From DATLNF01 sp046590575 (lineage in GTDB: Bacteria; Actinomycetota; Actinomycetes; BP-191), in assembly GCA_046590575.1 (NCBI GenBank), contig JBKJUS010000081.1, positions 1-11,336 on the forward strand: 11,336 nucleotides of DNA, read 5' to 3'. Every line of letters begins with the position of its first letter. The stretch's first letter is position 1. Positions 1 to 8,830 of this stretch are shown piece by piece. The notes below the pieces were generated by a model that saw only the letters and a program-made list of their open reading frames with translations, made no database searches and had not been told where the DNA came from. The translations under genes were made by a program, and so were the position numbers.

Positions 1-513
1 ATGTCCTACGGTCTGGCTTACGGGCTCTCGGCGTATGGTCTCGCGCTTCAGCTGCAGATCACGCCGGACGAGGCGAAGGAGCAGATGGCGGCCTATTTCG
101 AGCGTTTCGGCGGCGTCCGTGACTACCTCCGCGACATCGTGACCCGGGCCCGCAGCGACGGCTACACCGAGACCATCTTGGGCCGTCGGCGATACCTTCC
201 CGACCTGGTGAGCGACAACCCGCAGCGCCGGCAGATGGCCGAGCGGATGGCGCTCAACGCTCCGATCCAGGGATCCGCGGCGGACATCATCAAGCTGGCC
301 ATGCTGCGGGTGGACCAAGCACTCACGACCGAGCGTCTGCGTTCGCGGCTGCTCCTGCAGGTGCACGATGAGCTGGTGCTCGAGATCGCCCCGGGCGAGC
401 GCTCAACGGTCGAGGAGTTGGTGCGCCGGGAGATGGGCGCGGCGTTCCCGTTGACCGTCGCGCTCGAGGTCTCCCTCGGCATCGGCCGCACCTGGGACGA
501 GGCCGGCCACTGA
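1..513 (+). CDS. polA: DNA polymerase I, C-terminal part (5'-truncated by window edge)
   Basis: This is the end of the family A DNA polymerase that fills gaps after excision repair and removes Okazaki primers in the cytoplasm. The visible 170 residues start inside the fingers O-helix (YGLAYGLSAYGL, residues 3-14). They continue through DGYTETILGRRRYLPD (residues 53-68) and NAPIQGSAADIIKLAM (85-100) to the catalytic palm motif C, QVHDELVLE (119-127). All are standard polA motifs in the expected order, and the reading frame closes with TGA at 511-513. Typical actinobacterial PolA is about 900 residues, so roughly 700 or more N-terminal residues lie before the window. The ATG at position 1 is an internal methionine of the O-helix, not the gene start. 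Family identification is very secure. Nothing suggests that the visible part is damaged. Confidence 0.97.
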   Translation: MSYGLAYGLSAYGLALQLQITPDEAKEQMAAYFERFGGVRDYLRDIVTRARSDGYTETILGRRRYLPDLVSDNPQRRQMAERMALNAPIQGSAADIIKLAMLRVDQALTTERLRSRLLLQVHDELVLEIAPGERSTVEELVRREMGAAFPLTVALEVSLGIGRTWDEAGH

Positions 514-571
514 TCCGGCTGCCGGCCAACGACCGCCCGAAATTGACTGGCCGACGCGGAGGGTGAATGCC

Positions 572-1309
572 ATGACAGCGCAGGGAGACCAACACGGCCG
601 GACACATCGGCTCGAGCTCGCCGACGCGACGCTGCGCGAGTGGGATGCCACCGTGCTCGAAGCGAGCGGCGAGGGTGTGGTGCTGGACCGCAGCGCGTTC
701 TACCCGGGTGGGGGAGGGCAGCCACCCGACCACGGCGTTCTGCTGTGGGGTGGCGTGCAGAGTCGTGTGGTCGGCGTGCGCAAGGGTGATGACCTGCTGC
801 TCCAGCTTGCTGAGGGGGACCCGGTGCCCGCGACCGGCTCCACGGTGCGCGGTGCGATCGAGGACGAGCGGCGTACGGCGTTGATGCGGACCCACTCCGC
901 GCTGCACCTGCTCGGGGGCGTCGTCTTCCGGGAGTTCGGCGCCCTGGTGACGGGCGGCAACATGGAGCCGTTGTCGGGCCGGCTCGACTTCGACCTGCCG
1001 GAGGTCCCGGAGGGCTTCAAGGACCGGATCGCCGAGCTGTGTGCCGTCGAGGTGGCGACCGACCGGCGCATTGACGTTCGGGTCCTGCCTCGCGACGAGG
1101 CCTTCGCGATTCCCGACATCATTCGCACCGCGACCAACCTGCTGCCGCCGGGTCTCACCGAGGTGCGCATCGTCGACATCGTGGGCCTCGACGCGCAGGC
1201 CGACGGCGGCACCCATGTGGCTTCGACCCGGCAGATCGGTGGCATCGAGGTGGTCAAGGTCGAGAGCAAGGGAAAAGCCAATCGGCGCCTGCGCATTGCC
1301 CTGAGGTGA
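572..1309 (+). CDS. Alanyl-tRNA editing protein (AlaX type)
   Basis: A free-standing homologue of the editing domain of alanyl-tRNA synthetase, expected to hydrolyse mischarged Ser- or Gly-tRNA(Ala) in trans. With the ATG at 572 it has 245 residues. An N-terminal beta-barrel carries the AlaRS/AlaX signature SAFYPGGGGQPPDHG (residues 41-55). The metal-binding HxxxH follows as RTHSALHLL (H108, H112), and the second motif is DGGTH (residues 211-215). The second motif is CGGTH in AlaRS; here Asp replaces the Cys zinc ligand. I recall this substitution from several short AlaX proteins, so it probably does not mean loss of function. The start is chosen because GGAGGG (558-563) lies 8 nt before ATG 572; an upstream in-frame GTG at 563 overlaps that Shine-Dalgarno. 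It lies 58 bp after polA on the same strand, and its tail converges on the methyltransferase gene. Confidence 0.9.
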   Translation: MTAQGDQHGRTHRLELADATLREWDATVLEASGEGVVLDRSAFYPGGGGQPPDHGVLLWGGVQSRVVGVRKGDDLLLQLAEGDPVPATGSTVRGAIEDERRTALMRTHSALHLLGGVVFREFGALVTGGNMEPLSGRLDFDLPEVPEGFKDRIAELCAVEVATDRRIDVRVLPRDEAFAIPDIIRTATNLLPPGLTEVRIVDIVGLDAQADGGTHVASTRQIGGIEVVKVESKGKANRRLRIALR

Positions 1310-1318
1310 GACTGAGGT

Positions 1319-1339
1319 CCGGCGGGTTTGCGACGCCGG
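1319..1339 (+). terminator. Weak hairpin between convergent genes (possible terminator)
   Basis: CCGGCG (1319-1324) and CGCCGG (1334-1339) form a 6-bp GC stem with a 9-nt loop, 9 nt after the AlaX stop. Only a short run of three T follows (GTTTCG). It sits in the 60-bp gap between convergent genes, where a bidirectional terminator would be useful, but stem and T-run are weak. In GC-rich DNA such stems arise by chance, so this is only a candidate. Confidence 0.25.
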
Positions 1340-1369
1340 GTTTCGCGGTACGGGGTAGGCGAAGAAGAG

Positions 1370-2302
1370 TCACCGCACCGCCTCTCCGTCGCACCACCAG
1401 CGAAGCTGATCAGCACTGACAAGCGCAGTCCTCACCTGAGGGTCTGCGCTTTCGTCATCGTCGGCTTCGTGCGGCTTGCTGGTGACCCAGATCGTCGTGC
1501 CGGGGATGAGCGCGCCGCGCAGCGCACTCCACTGCGGGTAGGACGTGACGTGACCGCGTGGCCACCCCGGCTCCAGCAGGTCGACGACCGTCAGACCGGC
1601 GGCGACGATCTCTCTGATCCGGTCGCCCAAGGTCCGGTGGTGCTCGACGTACGTGGCCTGACCTGACTCGCTTTCCTCCACGTAGGGCCGGCGGTCGAAG
1701 TACGACGAAGACACCGTCAGCCCGGCCGGACCGGGATCGTCCGGGAAGCACCACCGCAACGGGTGGCTCACCGAGAAGACCCATCGGCCGCCGGGCCGCA
1801 GCACCCTGGCCACCTCGGTCATCACCTGGGCGCTGTCCGCGACGAATTGGACCGCTCCGTACGCCGAGCAGGCCAGGTCAAAGGACGCGTCGGCGAAGGG
1901 CAGCGTCGTGGCATCGGCCTGGATGACCGGCACCGTGCCGCCCTGCGCGGCATCGAGCCGATGGGAGTGCCGGAGCTGAGCAAGGGAGAGGTCGATCCCC
2001 ACGGCGTACGCGCCGCGGTCGGTCAGCCAGCGCGCGCACTGCGCAGCCCCGCAGCCCACCTCGAGCACATCCTGGTCGAGGACGTCGCCGAGCAGTCCTG
2101 CGACGTCTTCGGTGAGGCCTTCCGGGCACCAGAGGAACCCGGCGGCATGAAGGTCCGCCGCGTGCGCCGCCTGGTAGTCCTCGGCCTGGTGATCCCACCA
2201 CGTGCGCTGGGCCGCCCGGGTCTCATCTGCGTCAACCCGCCGTCGGCCGACGCTGGAAGCCGTCTCCAGTGCCGACTCGGGGCTCTTCTGGTCCTCGGTC
2301 AC
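1370..2302 (-). CDS. Class I SAM-dependent methyltransferase
   Basis: A 310-residue Rossmann-fold methyltransferase of the Methyltransf_11/25 group. The SAM-binding motif I is VLEVGCGAAQCARWL (residues 79-93) and is followed by VGIDLS (101-106), whose Asp would bind the ribose. QADATTLPFADASFDL (128-143) is the usual motif II/III region, and RVLRPGGRWVFSVSHPLRW (166-184) the usual post-motif segment. A variable C-terminal half with YPQWSALRGALIPGTTIWVTSKP follows in two stretches (residues 255-277), then an acidic tail. The substrate cannot be read from the sequence. The start is GTG at 2302, with AGGTG just upstream at close spacing; the N-terminal 25 residues are low-complexity, so a slightly later start is possible. 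It is divergent from rpsA and convergent with AlaX. A methyltransferase between polA and rpsA recurs in actinobacterial genomes as I recall them, which supports vertical inheritance. Confidence 0.9.
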   Translation of the reverse strand: MTEDQKSPESALETASSVGRRRVDADETRAAQRTWWDHQAEDYQAAHAADLHAAGFLWCPEGLTEDVAGLLGDVLDQDVLEVGCGAAQCARWLTDRGAYAVGIDLSLAQLRHSHRLDAAQGGTVPVIQADATTLPFADASFDLACSAYGAVQFVADSAQVMTEVARVLRPGGRWVFSVSHPLRWCFPDDPGPAGLTVSSSYFDRRPYVEESESGQATYVEHHRTLGDRIREIVAAGLTVVDLLEPGWPRGHVTSYPQWSALRGALIPGTTIWVTSKPHEADDDESADPQVRTALVSADQLRWWCDGEAVR

Positions 2303-2335
2303 GTCACCTGCGATCCTGCCCTACCGCGCGCTCGA

Positions 2336-2365
2336 TTGACCCACCCTTGAGGCCCGGAATATCCT
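2336..2365 (+). promoter_or_regulatory. Candidate sigma-70-like promoter of rpsA
   Basis: TTGACC (2336-2341) and TATCCT (2360-2365) are separated by 18 nt and match the -35 TTGAC and -10 TAnnnT consensus of housekeeping sigma factors (SigA/HrdB). Transcription would start near 2372, giving a leader of about 160 nt before the rpsA GTG at 2535. It is the best promoter-like pair in the 232-bp divergent region between the methyltransferase and rpsA, and a strong promoter is expected for a ribosomal protein gene. The start site has not been mapped, so the call is from pattern only. Confidence 0.55.
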
Positions 2366-2469
2366 GACGGCAGCGCGACGGGCCTGCGCACGCCTCACCG
2401 AAGCAGGCTCGCCCTCGTCTGTCATCGTTTTTCGGCTTCTACGAGACCGTCCCTTCGACTCCTCGTCCA

Positions 2470-2522
2470 CCGGCTACGGCAACTGACGAACAGGCCCGAC
2501 GCGCTCGTCTACCCGTAGCCGG
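2470..2522 (+). promoter_or_regulatory. rpsA leader hairpin overlapping the Shine-Dalgarno
   Basis: CCGGCTACGG (2470-2479) is perfectly complementary to CCGTAGCCGG (2513-2522), a 10-bp stem with a 33-nt loop. The last two bases of the 3' arm (GG, 2521-2522) begin the only plausible Shine-Dalgarno, GGAG (2521-2524), 10 nt before the GTG start of rpsA. The stem could limit ribosome loading, which suits S1-type translational autoregulation as known from E. coli rpsA. It is not a textbook terminator because there is no T-run after it. The stem is seen directly; the regulatory role is inferred. Confidence 0.45.
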
Positions 2523-2534
2523 AGCCACTCTCTC

Positions 2535-4121
2535 GTGACGACCACCACCACCGCACCTGCCACCGCCTCGCCCGACGAGCCCTCGCGGAGCACCACGCCG
2601 CAGGTCGCGATCAACGACGTCGGTGACATGCAGGCGTTCATCGACGCCATCGACCTGACCATCAAGTACTTCAACGACGGAGACATCGTCGAAGGCGTGA
2701 TCGTCAAGGTTGACCGCGACGAGGTGTTGCTCGACATCGGCTACAAGACCGAAGGCGTCATCCCCTCGCGCGAGCTTTCCATCAAGCACGACGTCGACCC
2801 GTTCGACGTGGTCAGCGTCGGCGACGAGATCGAGGCCCTGGTTCTCCAGAAGGAGGACAAGGAAGGCCGGTTGATCCTGTCCAAGAAGCGGGCGCAGTAC
2901 GAACGCGCCTGGGGCACGATCGAGAAGATCAAGGAAGAGGACGGCATCGTCACTGGCACCGTTATCGAGGTCGTCAAGGGTGGACTCATCCTCGACATCG
3001 GCCTGCGCGGGTTCCTGCCGGCGTCTTTGGTCGAGATGCGCCGGGTCCGCGACCTGCAGCCCTACGTCGGGAAGCAGCTCGAGGCGAAGATCATCGAGCT
3101 CGACAAGAACCGCAACAACGTCGTGCTGTCCCGCCGTTCCTGGCTCGAGCAGACGCAGAGCGAGGTGCGCCAGACCTTCCTCACCACCCTGCAGAAGGGT
3201 CAGGTGCGGCCTGGCGTGGTCTCCTCGATCGTCAACTTCGGCGCTTTCGTCGACCTCGGCGGGGTTGATGGTCTGGTCCACGTCTCCGAGCTGTCCTGGA
3301 AGCACATCGACCACCCGAGCGAGGTGGTCGAGGTGGGCCAGGAGGTCACCGTCGAGGTGCTCGACGTCGACCTCGACCGCGAGCGCGTCTCTCTGTCGCT
3401 CAAGGCGACCCAGGAAGACCCGTGGCGGCAGTTCGCCCGCACCCACGAGATCGGCCAGGTGGTGCCCGGACGGGTCACCAAGCTGGTGCCGTTCGGCGCG
3501 TTCGTCCGCGTCGACGAGGGCATCGAGGGGCTGGTCCACATCTCCGAGCTGGCCGAGCGCCACGTCGAGATTCCCGAGCAGGTCGTCAACGTCGGCGACG
3601 AGATCTCCGTCAAGGTGATCGACATCGACCTCGAGCGTCGGCGGATCTCGCTCTCGCTGAAGCAGGCCAGCGAAGGCACGATCGGCGAAGCGGTCGGCTT
3701 CGACCCGGCGGCGTACGGCATGGACGTGCAGTACGACGAAGCCGGCAACTACGTCTACCCCGAGGGCTTCGACTCCGACACGGGCGAGTGGCGTGAGGGT
3801 TTCGAAGAGGCCCGCGCAACCTGGGAGTCGGCGTACGCGGAGGCGCATGCTCGGTACGACGCCCACCTGGCCGAGCTCGCGGCAAAGGCCGCTGCGCAGG
3901 CGGCAGCGGACATCGAGTCCGGCTCGGCGACGTCATACAGCTCGACCACCGAAGAGGTTGCCGAGACCGGCGGCTCGCTCGCCGATGACGACGCGCTGGC
4001 CGCTCTACGTACTCAGCTCGAGAGCGGCAACCCTGGCGACGCGGCCGTTGACACCGAGGCCGCCCCGGCCGCGGAGACTGCGCCGGCCGACGTCGACCCG
4101 GCAGAGCAGCCGGCCGAGTAG
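2535..4121 (+). CDS. rpsA: 30S ribosomal protein S1
   Basis: This is the actinobacterial form of ribosomal protein S1, an RNA-binding protein of the 30S subunit that helps mRNA binding and translation initiation. It has 528 residues with four S1 OB-fold repeats at about 49-118, 136-201, 222-290 and 307-376. Landmarks are DGDIVEGVIVKVDRDEVLLDIG (48-69, in two stretches), GLRGFLPASLVEMRRVRDL, VVSSIVNFGAFVDLGGVDG and KLVPFGAFVRVDEGIEGLVH. A family-specific module follows (AAYGMDVQYDEAGNYVYPEG, about 392-411), then an Ala/Glu-rich tail from about 430 that looks disordered. Gram-negative S1 has six repeats, so four is the normal actinobacterial arrangement. The GTG start gives an N-terminus rich in Thr, as in relatives. 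coaE starts 35 bp downstream. A promoter and hairpin in its leader are listed separately. Confidence 0.98.
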   Translation: MTTTTTAPATASPDEPSRSTTPQVAINDVGDMQAFIDAIDLTIKYFNDGDIVEGVIVKVDRDEVLLDIGYKTEGVIPSRELSIKHDVDPFDVVSVGDEIEALVLQKEDKEGRLILSKKRAQYERAWGTIEKIKEEDGIVTGTVIEVVKGGLILDIGLRGFLPASLVEMRRVRDLQPYVGKQLEAKIIELDKNRNNVVLSRRSWLEQTQSEVRQTFLTTLQKGQVRPGVVSSIVNFGAFVDLGGVDGLVHVSELSWKHIDHPSEVVEVGQEVTVEVLDVDLDRERVSLSLKATQEDPWRQFARTHEIGQVVPGRVTKLVPFGAFVRVDEGIEGLVHISELAERHVEIPEQVVNVGDEISVKVIDIDLERRRISLSLKQASEGTIGEAVGFDPAAYGMDVQYDEAGNYVYPEGFDSDTGEWREGFEEARATWESAYAEAHARYDAHLAELAAKAAAQAAADIESGSATSYSSTTEEVAETGGSLADDDALAALRTQLESGNPGDAAVDTEAAPAAETAPADVDPAEQPAE

Positions 4122-4144
4122 TCGGTCGAGCGGTCAGTCAGTGG

Positions 4145-4156
4145 CAGGATCGGCCC
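4145..4156 (+). promoter_or_regulatory. Possible -10 element for leaderless coaE transcript
   Basis: No Shine-Dalgarno precedes the coaE ATG at 4157. CAGGAT (4145-4150) lies 6 nt before it, a spacing that would put the transcript start at or next to the A of the ATG. Leaderless mRNAs with such an arrangement are common in actinobacteria. CAGGAT is only a partial match to TAnnnT and no clear -35 is visible. Alternatively coaE is read through from rpsA, which ends 35 bp upstream. Confidence 0.3.
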
Positions 4157-4756
4157 ATGCGGGTCGGACTGACCGGGGGGATCGGCTCGGGTAAGACCGA
4201 GGTGGCGCGGCGGCTTGCCGCGCTCGGCGCCTTCGTCATCGACTACGACGCGATTGCGCGCGAGGTGGTGGCGCCCGGTAGCCCGGGCCTCGCTGCCGTG
4301 GTCGAGGCTCTGGGGTCTGCGGTGTTGGCCGCCGACGGGTCCTTGGACCGGCCGCGGGTGGCGGAGCAGGTCTTTGCCGACGCGGCGGCCCGACGTCGCC
4401 TCAATGCCGTGGTGCATCCACTTGTCGGCGCCGAGGCCCACGCACGGGCCTCGGCTGCGCCGGTGGGCGCCATTGTGGTCCACGACATCCCACTGCTGAT
4501 TGAGAACGATCTTGCCGGTGCGTTCGACGCTGTCGTCGTCGTGTTGGCGGACACGCCCACCCGCCTCCGCCGCCTCGTCGGGCTCCGTGGGCTGACGCCA
4601 GACGACGCCGCGAGCCGGATCGCTGCGCAAACCGACGACGAGCAGCGGCGGGCGGCGGCGACGTACGTCGTCGTGAACGAGGGAGATCTCGAGGATCTGG
4701 ACCGCGAGGTTGCGGCGGTGTGGGCGTCTCTGACCGCCGACGTCGCCGGCCGGTGA
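4157..4756 (+). CDS. coaE: Dephospho-CoA kinase
   Basis: Catalyses the last step of coenzyme A synthesis, the ATP-dependent phosphorylation of the 3'-hydroxyl of dephospho-CoA, in the cytoplasm. It has 199 residues, the normal length for a single-domain enzyme. The P-loop is GLTGGIGSGKTEV (residues 4-16). It is followed by the substrate-site motif VIDYDAIAREVV (28-39; usually DADxIAR), then VVHPLVG and HDIPLLIEN, and the lid/C-terminal part RIAAQTDDEQRRAAATYVVVNEG. All are typical CoaE signatures in order. Mycobacterial CoaE carries an extra C-terminal GrpB-like domain; it is absent here. The gene directly follows rpsA, as in many actinobacteria. The start at ATG 4157 is fixed by the P-loop position. 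Confidence 0.96.
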   Translation: MRVGLTGGIGSGKTEVARRLAALGAFVIDYDAIAREVVAPGSPGLAAVVEALGSAVLAADGSLDRPRVAEQVFADAAARRRLNAVVHPLVGAEAHARASAAPVGAIVVHDIPLLIENDLAGAFDAVVVVLADTPTRLRRLVGLRGLTPDDAASRIAAQTDDEQRRAAATYVVVNEGDLEDLDREVAAVWASLTADVAGR

Positions 4757-4815
4757 CAGTGCACTGACCAAAATCGGGCTGTCTTGTTCAATCACCCGAT
4801 CGAGTCGTTTGGTCA
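4757..4815 (+). repeat. Inverted repeat and palindrome after coaE
   Basis: The palindrome CAGTGCACTG (4757-4766) begins right after the coaE stop. Overlapping it is a longer stem. TGACCAAA plus ATCGGG (4765-4778, contiguous) pair with CCCGAT (4795-4800) and TTTGGTCA (4808-4815), with a 7-nt bulge (4801-4807) on the 3' side and a 16-nt loop. No T-run follows, so it is a poor intrinsic terminator. It could be an operator or RNA structure for the exported protein gene at 4887, a Rho-type or hairpin 3' end for coaE, or chance. The pairing is seen directly; the function is unknown. Confidence 0.4.
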
Positions 4816-4886
4816 CCTACAGTGGGATAACGGGTGGGGGTACCCAGCAGATACGGGCGTAAACATCATTCGGAGGGGATTTCTTC

Positions 4887-6080
4887 GTGCTTCTCTCTGG
4901 TCCGGCTGACCGTACGCGTGAGACCTGGTCGCCACTGCTGCGCATGCATGCCCTGGTCGTCGCCGGGCTGATCTTCGCCGGTGTCGCTGCCGCAGGCGCC
5001 GCTGCGGGCCAACTCGATCCGGTCCTGGTCGGAGCGCCGGCGACACTCGCTGCGCGCCTCGCGCCGGCCGTGCCTGCTCCGGTGAGCGCGGCTCGGCTGC
5101 CGGTTCCCGTACCGCGCGCGGGCCGCTCGGGTGGTGCCGTCGGCGCCGTACCCTCGGCCATACCTGGCGCGCGCTACCTGCCGACGGGCACAGGGATGTG
5201 GACCCACCAGTGGGACAAGACCGAGGGCGGCGATGCCAGCGCGATCGTCCGCCGGGCCACCCGGACGGGTCTGAGCCACATCTTCATCCGCACCGGCACC
5301 CGTAAGGGTGGCTTCGACGGCGGGCCGATGCTTGCCGAGCTGCTGCCGGCCACCCGGGGCACTGGCCTGAAGGTGATCGCCTGGGACTTCCCGATTCTGA
5401 CCGACCCGAAAGCGGACGCGCGTCGACTGGCGCGGGCCGCGCATTTCGTCGCTCCCGGTGCGGGCACCCCGCGAGTTGCCGCGGTCGCCCCGGATATCGA
5501 GACCGGCGCTGAGGGCACCCGGCTGACCGGTCACGCCGTACGCATCTACTACCGCGAGCTGCGACGTCTGCTACCCGCCGACATCGCGATCCTCGCCACC
5601 GTGCCGTGGCCGTCGGAGAAGCGCGTCGGGCGTTACCCGTACGCGGAGACCGCCTTGTACGCCGATGCGTTCATCCCGATGGCCTACTGGATCAACCGCG
5701 ACCCGCAGACCGTCACCCGGCAGAGCATGCGCTTCTTGCGTCGCTACGGTAAGCCGATCATGCCGGCGGGACAGGCCTACGACCCGCGGATCGACCGCCC
5801 GGAGCTCAACCTGCGGGCACCGTCCGCCAAGGCGATTGCGCACTTCATCCGTGCGGCCAAGGACCTCGGCGCACCCGCGGTCAGCCTGTGGGTCTGGCAG
5901 ACCGCGGATGACAATCACTGGACCGCGATCGGCCGGGCGCGGCACCTTTTCAAGCCCAAGCCGGTGGTCCGCATCCCGAAGCCGAGCCTGCCCAAGCCGG
6001 GCAAGAAGCCAGCCCAGCTGCCGGAGCAGCCCTCCGACATGCCGAGGAGCCGACCTGCCCGGGGGGATCGCGACCTCTAG
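4887..6080 (+). CDS. Membrane-anchored/exported glycoside-hydrolase-like barrel protein, function unknown
   Basis: A 397-residue protein. A short cytoplasmic start is followed by one hydrophobic segment (residues about 21-41, HALVVAGLIFAGVAAAGAAA), which would be an uncleaved anchor or signal peptide. Then comes an Ala/Pro/Val-rich linker to about 95. A compact domain (about 100-356) follows, looking like a TIM barrel of the DUF4015/GH-like type. Successive strand-like segments are HIFIRTGT (131-138), LKVIAWDF (161-168), VAAVAPDIETG (197-207), IAILATVPWP (233-242), ADAFIPMAYW (259-268), PIMPAGQAYD (290-299) and AVSLWVWQTA (331-340). The APDIE motif (D203, E205) resembles the acidic pair of GH18- and GH25-like hydrolases and is a candidate active site. 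A Lys/Pro-rich tail, such as can interact with the cell wall, ends the protein. GTG 4887 is supported by GGAGGGG (4872-4878), 8 nt upstream. The substrate is not known; a cell-envelope polysaccharide is a guess. Confidence 0.75.
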   Translation: MLLSGPADRTRETWSPLLRMHALVVAGLIFAGVAAAGAAAGQLDPVLVGAPATLAARLAPAVPAPVSAARLPVPVPRAGRSGGAVGAVPSAIPGARYLPTGTGMWTHQWDKTEGGDASAIVRRATRTGLSHIFIRTGTRKGGFDGGPMLAELLPATRGTGLKVIAWDFPILTDPKADARRLARAAHFVAPGAGTPRVAAVAPDIETGAEGTRLTGHAVRIYYRELRRLLPADIAILATVPWPSEKRVGRYPYAETALYADAFIPMAYWINRDPQTVTRQSMRFLRRYGKPIMPAGQAYDPRIDRPELNLRAPSAKAIAHFIRAAKDLGAPAVSLWVWQTADDNHWTAIGRARHLFKPKPVVRIPKPSLPKPGKKPAQLPEQPSDMPRSRPARGDRDL

Positions 6081-6119
6081 CGGCGGTGCGCTCGGCGAAG
6101 TGTTGTCTCACCCCCTGCC

Positions 6120-6131
6120 TAGACTCGTCGT
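6120..6131 (+). promoter_or_regulatory. Candidate -10 element for leaderless uvrB transcript
   Basis: TAGACT (6120-6125) fits the TAnnnT -10 consensus and ends 6 nt before the uvrB GTG at 6132, so transcription would begin at or beside the start codon. No Shine-Dalgarno is visible upstream of the GTG, which agrees with a leaderless mRNA. No convincing -35 hexamer sits at the usual distance, and I see no actinobacterial LexA box of the TCGAAC-N4-GTTCGA type in the 51-bp gap upstream. Confidence 0.4.
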
Positions 6132-8243
<2,112 letters not shown>

Positions 8244-8311
8244 AGGGTGACCCTTGTCGCCGATCCGCGGGAGCGATTGACTTCACGTATCCGAGAGCCT
8301 GGGAGGCCGCT

Positions 8312-8602
8312 ATGAGTTTCATCCAGATCATCGAGTACCAGTCCAGCCGTTTCGCTGAGATTCAGGCGCTGGTCGAGAAGTACCGCGCCAACGATTCCAG
8401 CGATACGGCTCCGGTACGTGGCTCCGTCACCGCTGACCGGGATCGGCCCAACACCTACGTGAGCATCATCGAGTTCGAGTCCTACGAGACGGCGATGAAG
8501 AACTCGGAGCGACCGGAGACAGGCGAGTTGTCGAAGCAGATGGCTGAGCTCTGTGACGCGCCGCCGAAGTTCTACAACCTCGACGTCCTCGACGAGATCT
8601 AG
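8312..8602 (+). CDS. Small conserved hypothetical protein, ABM (dimeric alpha/beta barrel)-like
   Basis: A 96-residue soluble protein with no signal peptide or membrane segment. The pattern is strand MSFIQIIEYQSS, helix RFAEIQALVEKYRAN, strand RGSVTADRDRPNTYVSIIEF, helix SYETAMKNSERPETGELSKQ, with the ending PPKFYNLDVLDEI. The beta-alpha-beta-beta-alpha-beta order and the phrase YVSIIEFESYETAMKNSERP are like small actinobacterial proteins of the antibiotic-biosynthesis-monooxygenase-like ferredoxin-fold superfamily. Enzymatic function is unproven for these. The ATG is preceded by GGGAGG (8301-8306) at 5 nt, a strong ribosome site. It lies 68 bp after uvrB on the same strand and is the last intact gene before the scrambled region. 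Confidence 0.8.
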   Translation: MSFIQIIEYQSSRFAEIQALVEKYRANDSSDTAPVRGSVTADRDRPNTYVSIIEFESYETAMKNSERPETGELSKQMAELCDAPPKFYNLDVLDEI

Positions 8603-8643
8603 CCCGTCGCGCCGCTGCTGTTGTGAGCGGCTAGGGCGGAGGC

Positions 8644-8830
8644 GCCAGGTGAGCATGACGAAGGCTTGGAGAGCTGCGGTCTCACGTGTCAAAGAAGACA
8701 CACCAGACCGCAGCTTCGGGGGAGCAGGGACGCTCAGTCCGGCGGATCGTCCCCGGTAAGTCCAGTGGTTTCCCTCGGAAGACAGTCTCCGTCGGTCACG
8801 GCGCCGAGGTGCCAGGTAAGCATGACGAAG
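8644..8830. repeat. 20-bp direct repeat, two copies 167 bp apart
   Basis: GCCAGGTGAGCATGACGAAG (8644-8663) and GCCAGGTAAGCATGACGAAG (8811-8830) differ at one base. Read on the minus strand, both encode FVMLTW in an otherwise different context (AFVMLTWRL and DFVMLTWHL). The repeat may be what is left of a partial duplication of one gene, or a recombination site. I do not recognise the peptide. Confidence 0.6.

Noticed and set aside
543..571. TTGACT before AlaX as a -35 element
   Set aside because: No -10 hexamer lies at the right distance; the spot falls on the Shine-Dalgarno and start codon.
323..1422. Long open frames on the minus strand opposite polA and AlaX (323-1216 and 700-1422)
   Set aside because: They are antisense shadows of real genes in GC-rich DNA: Arg/Pro/His-rich, no recognisable domain and no ribosome site.
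2439..3866. 475-codon open frame on the minus strand across rpsA, and a 494-codon one across uvrB (6108-7592)
   Set aside because: Their Asp/Val/Leu-rich composition mirrors the codons of the sense genes, which are certain by homology. They have no protein motifs of their own.
4820..4886. Stretch with GGGTGGGGGTACCC before the exported wall-type gene, resembling parts of a ydaO-type (cyclic di-AMP) riboswitch
   Set aside because: Only one G-rich piece resembles the motif. The region up to the coaE stop is too short for the full fold, and the other conserved blocks are not seen.
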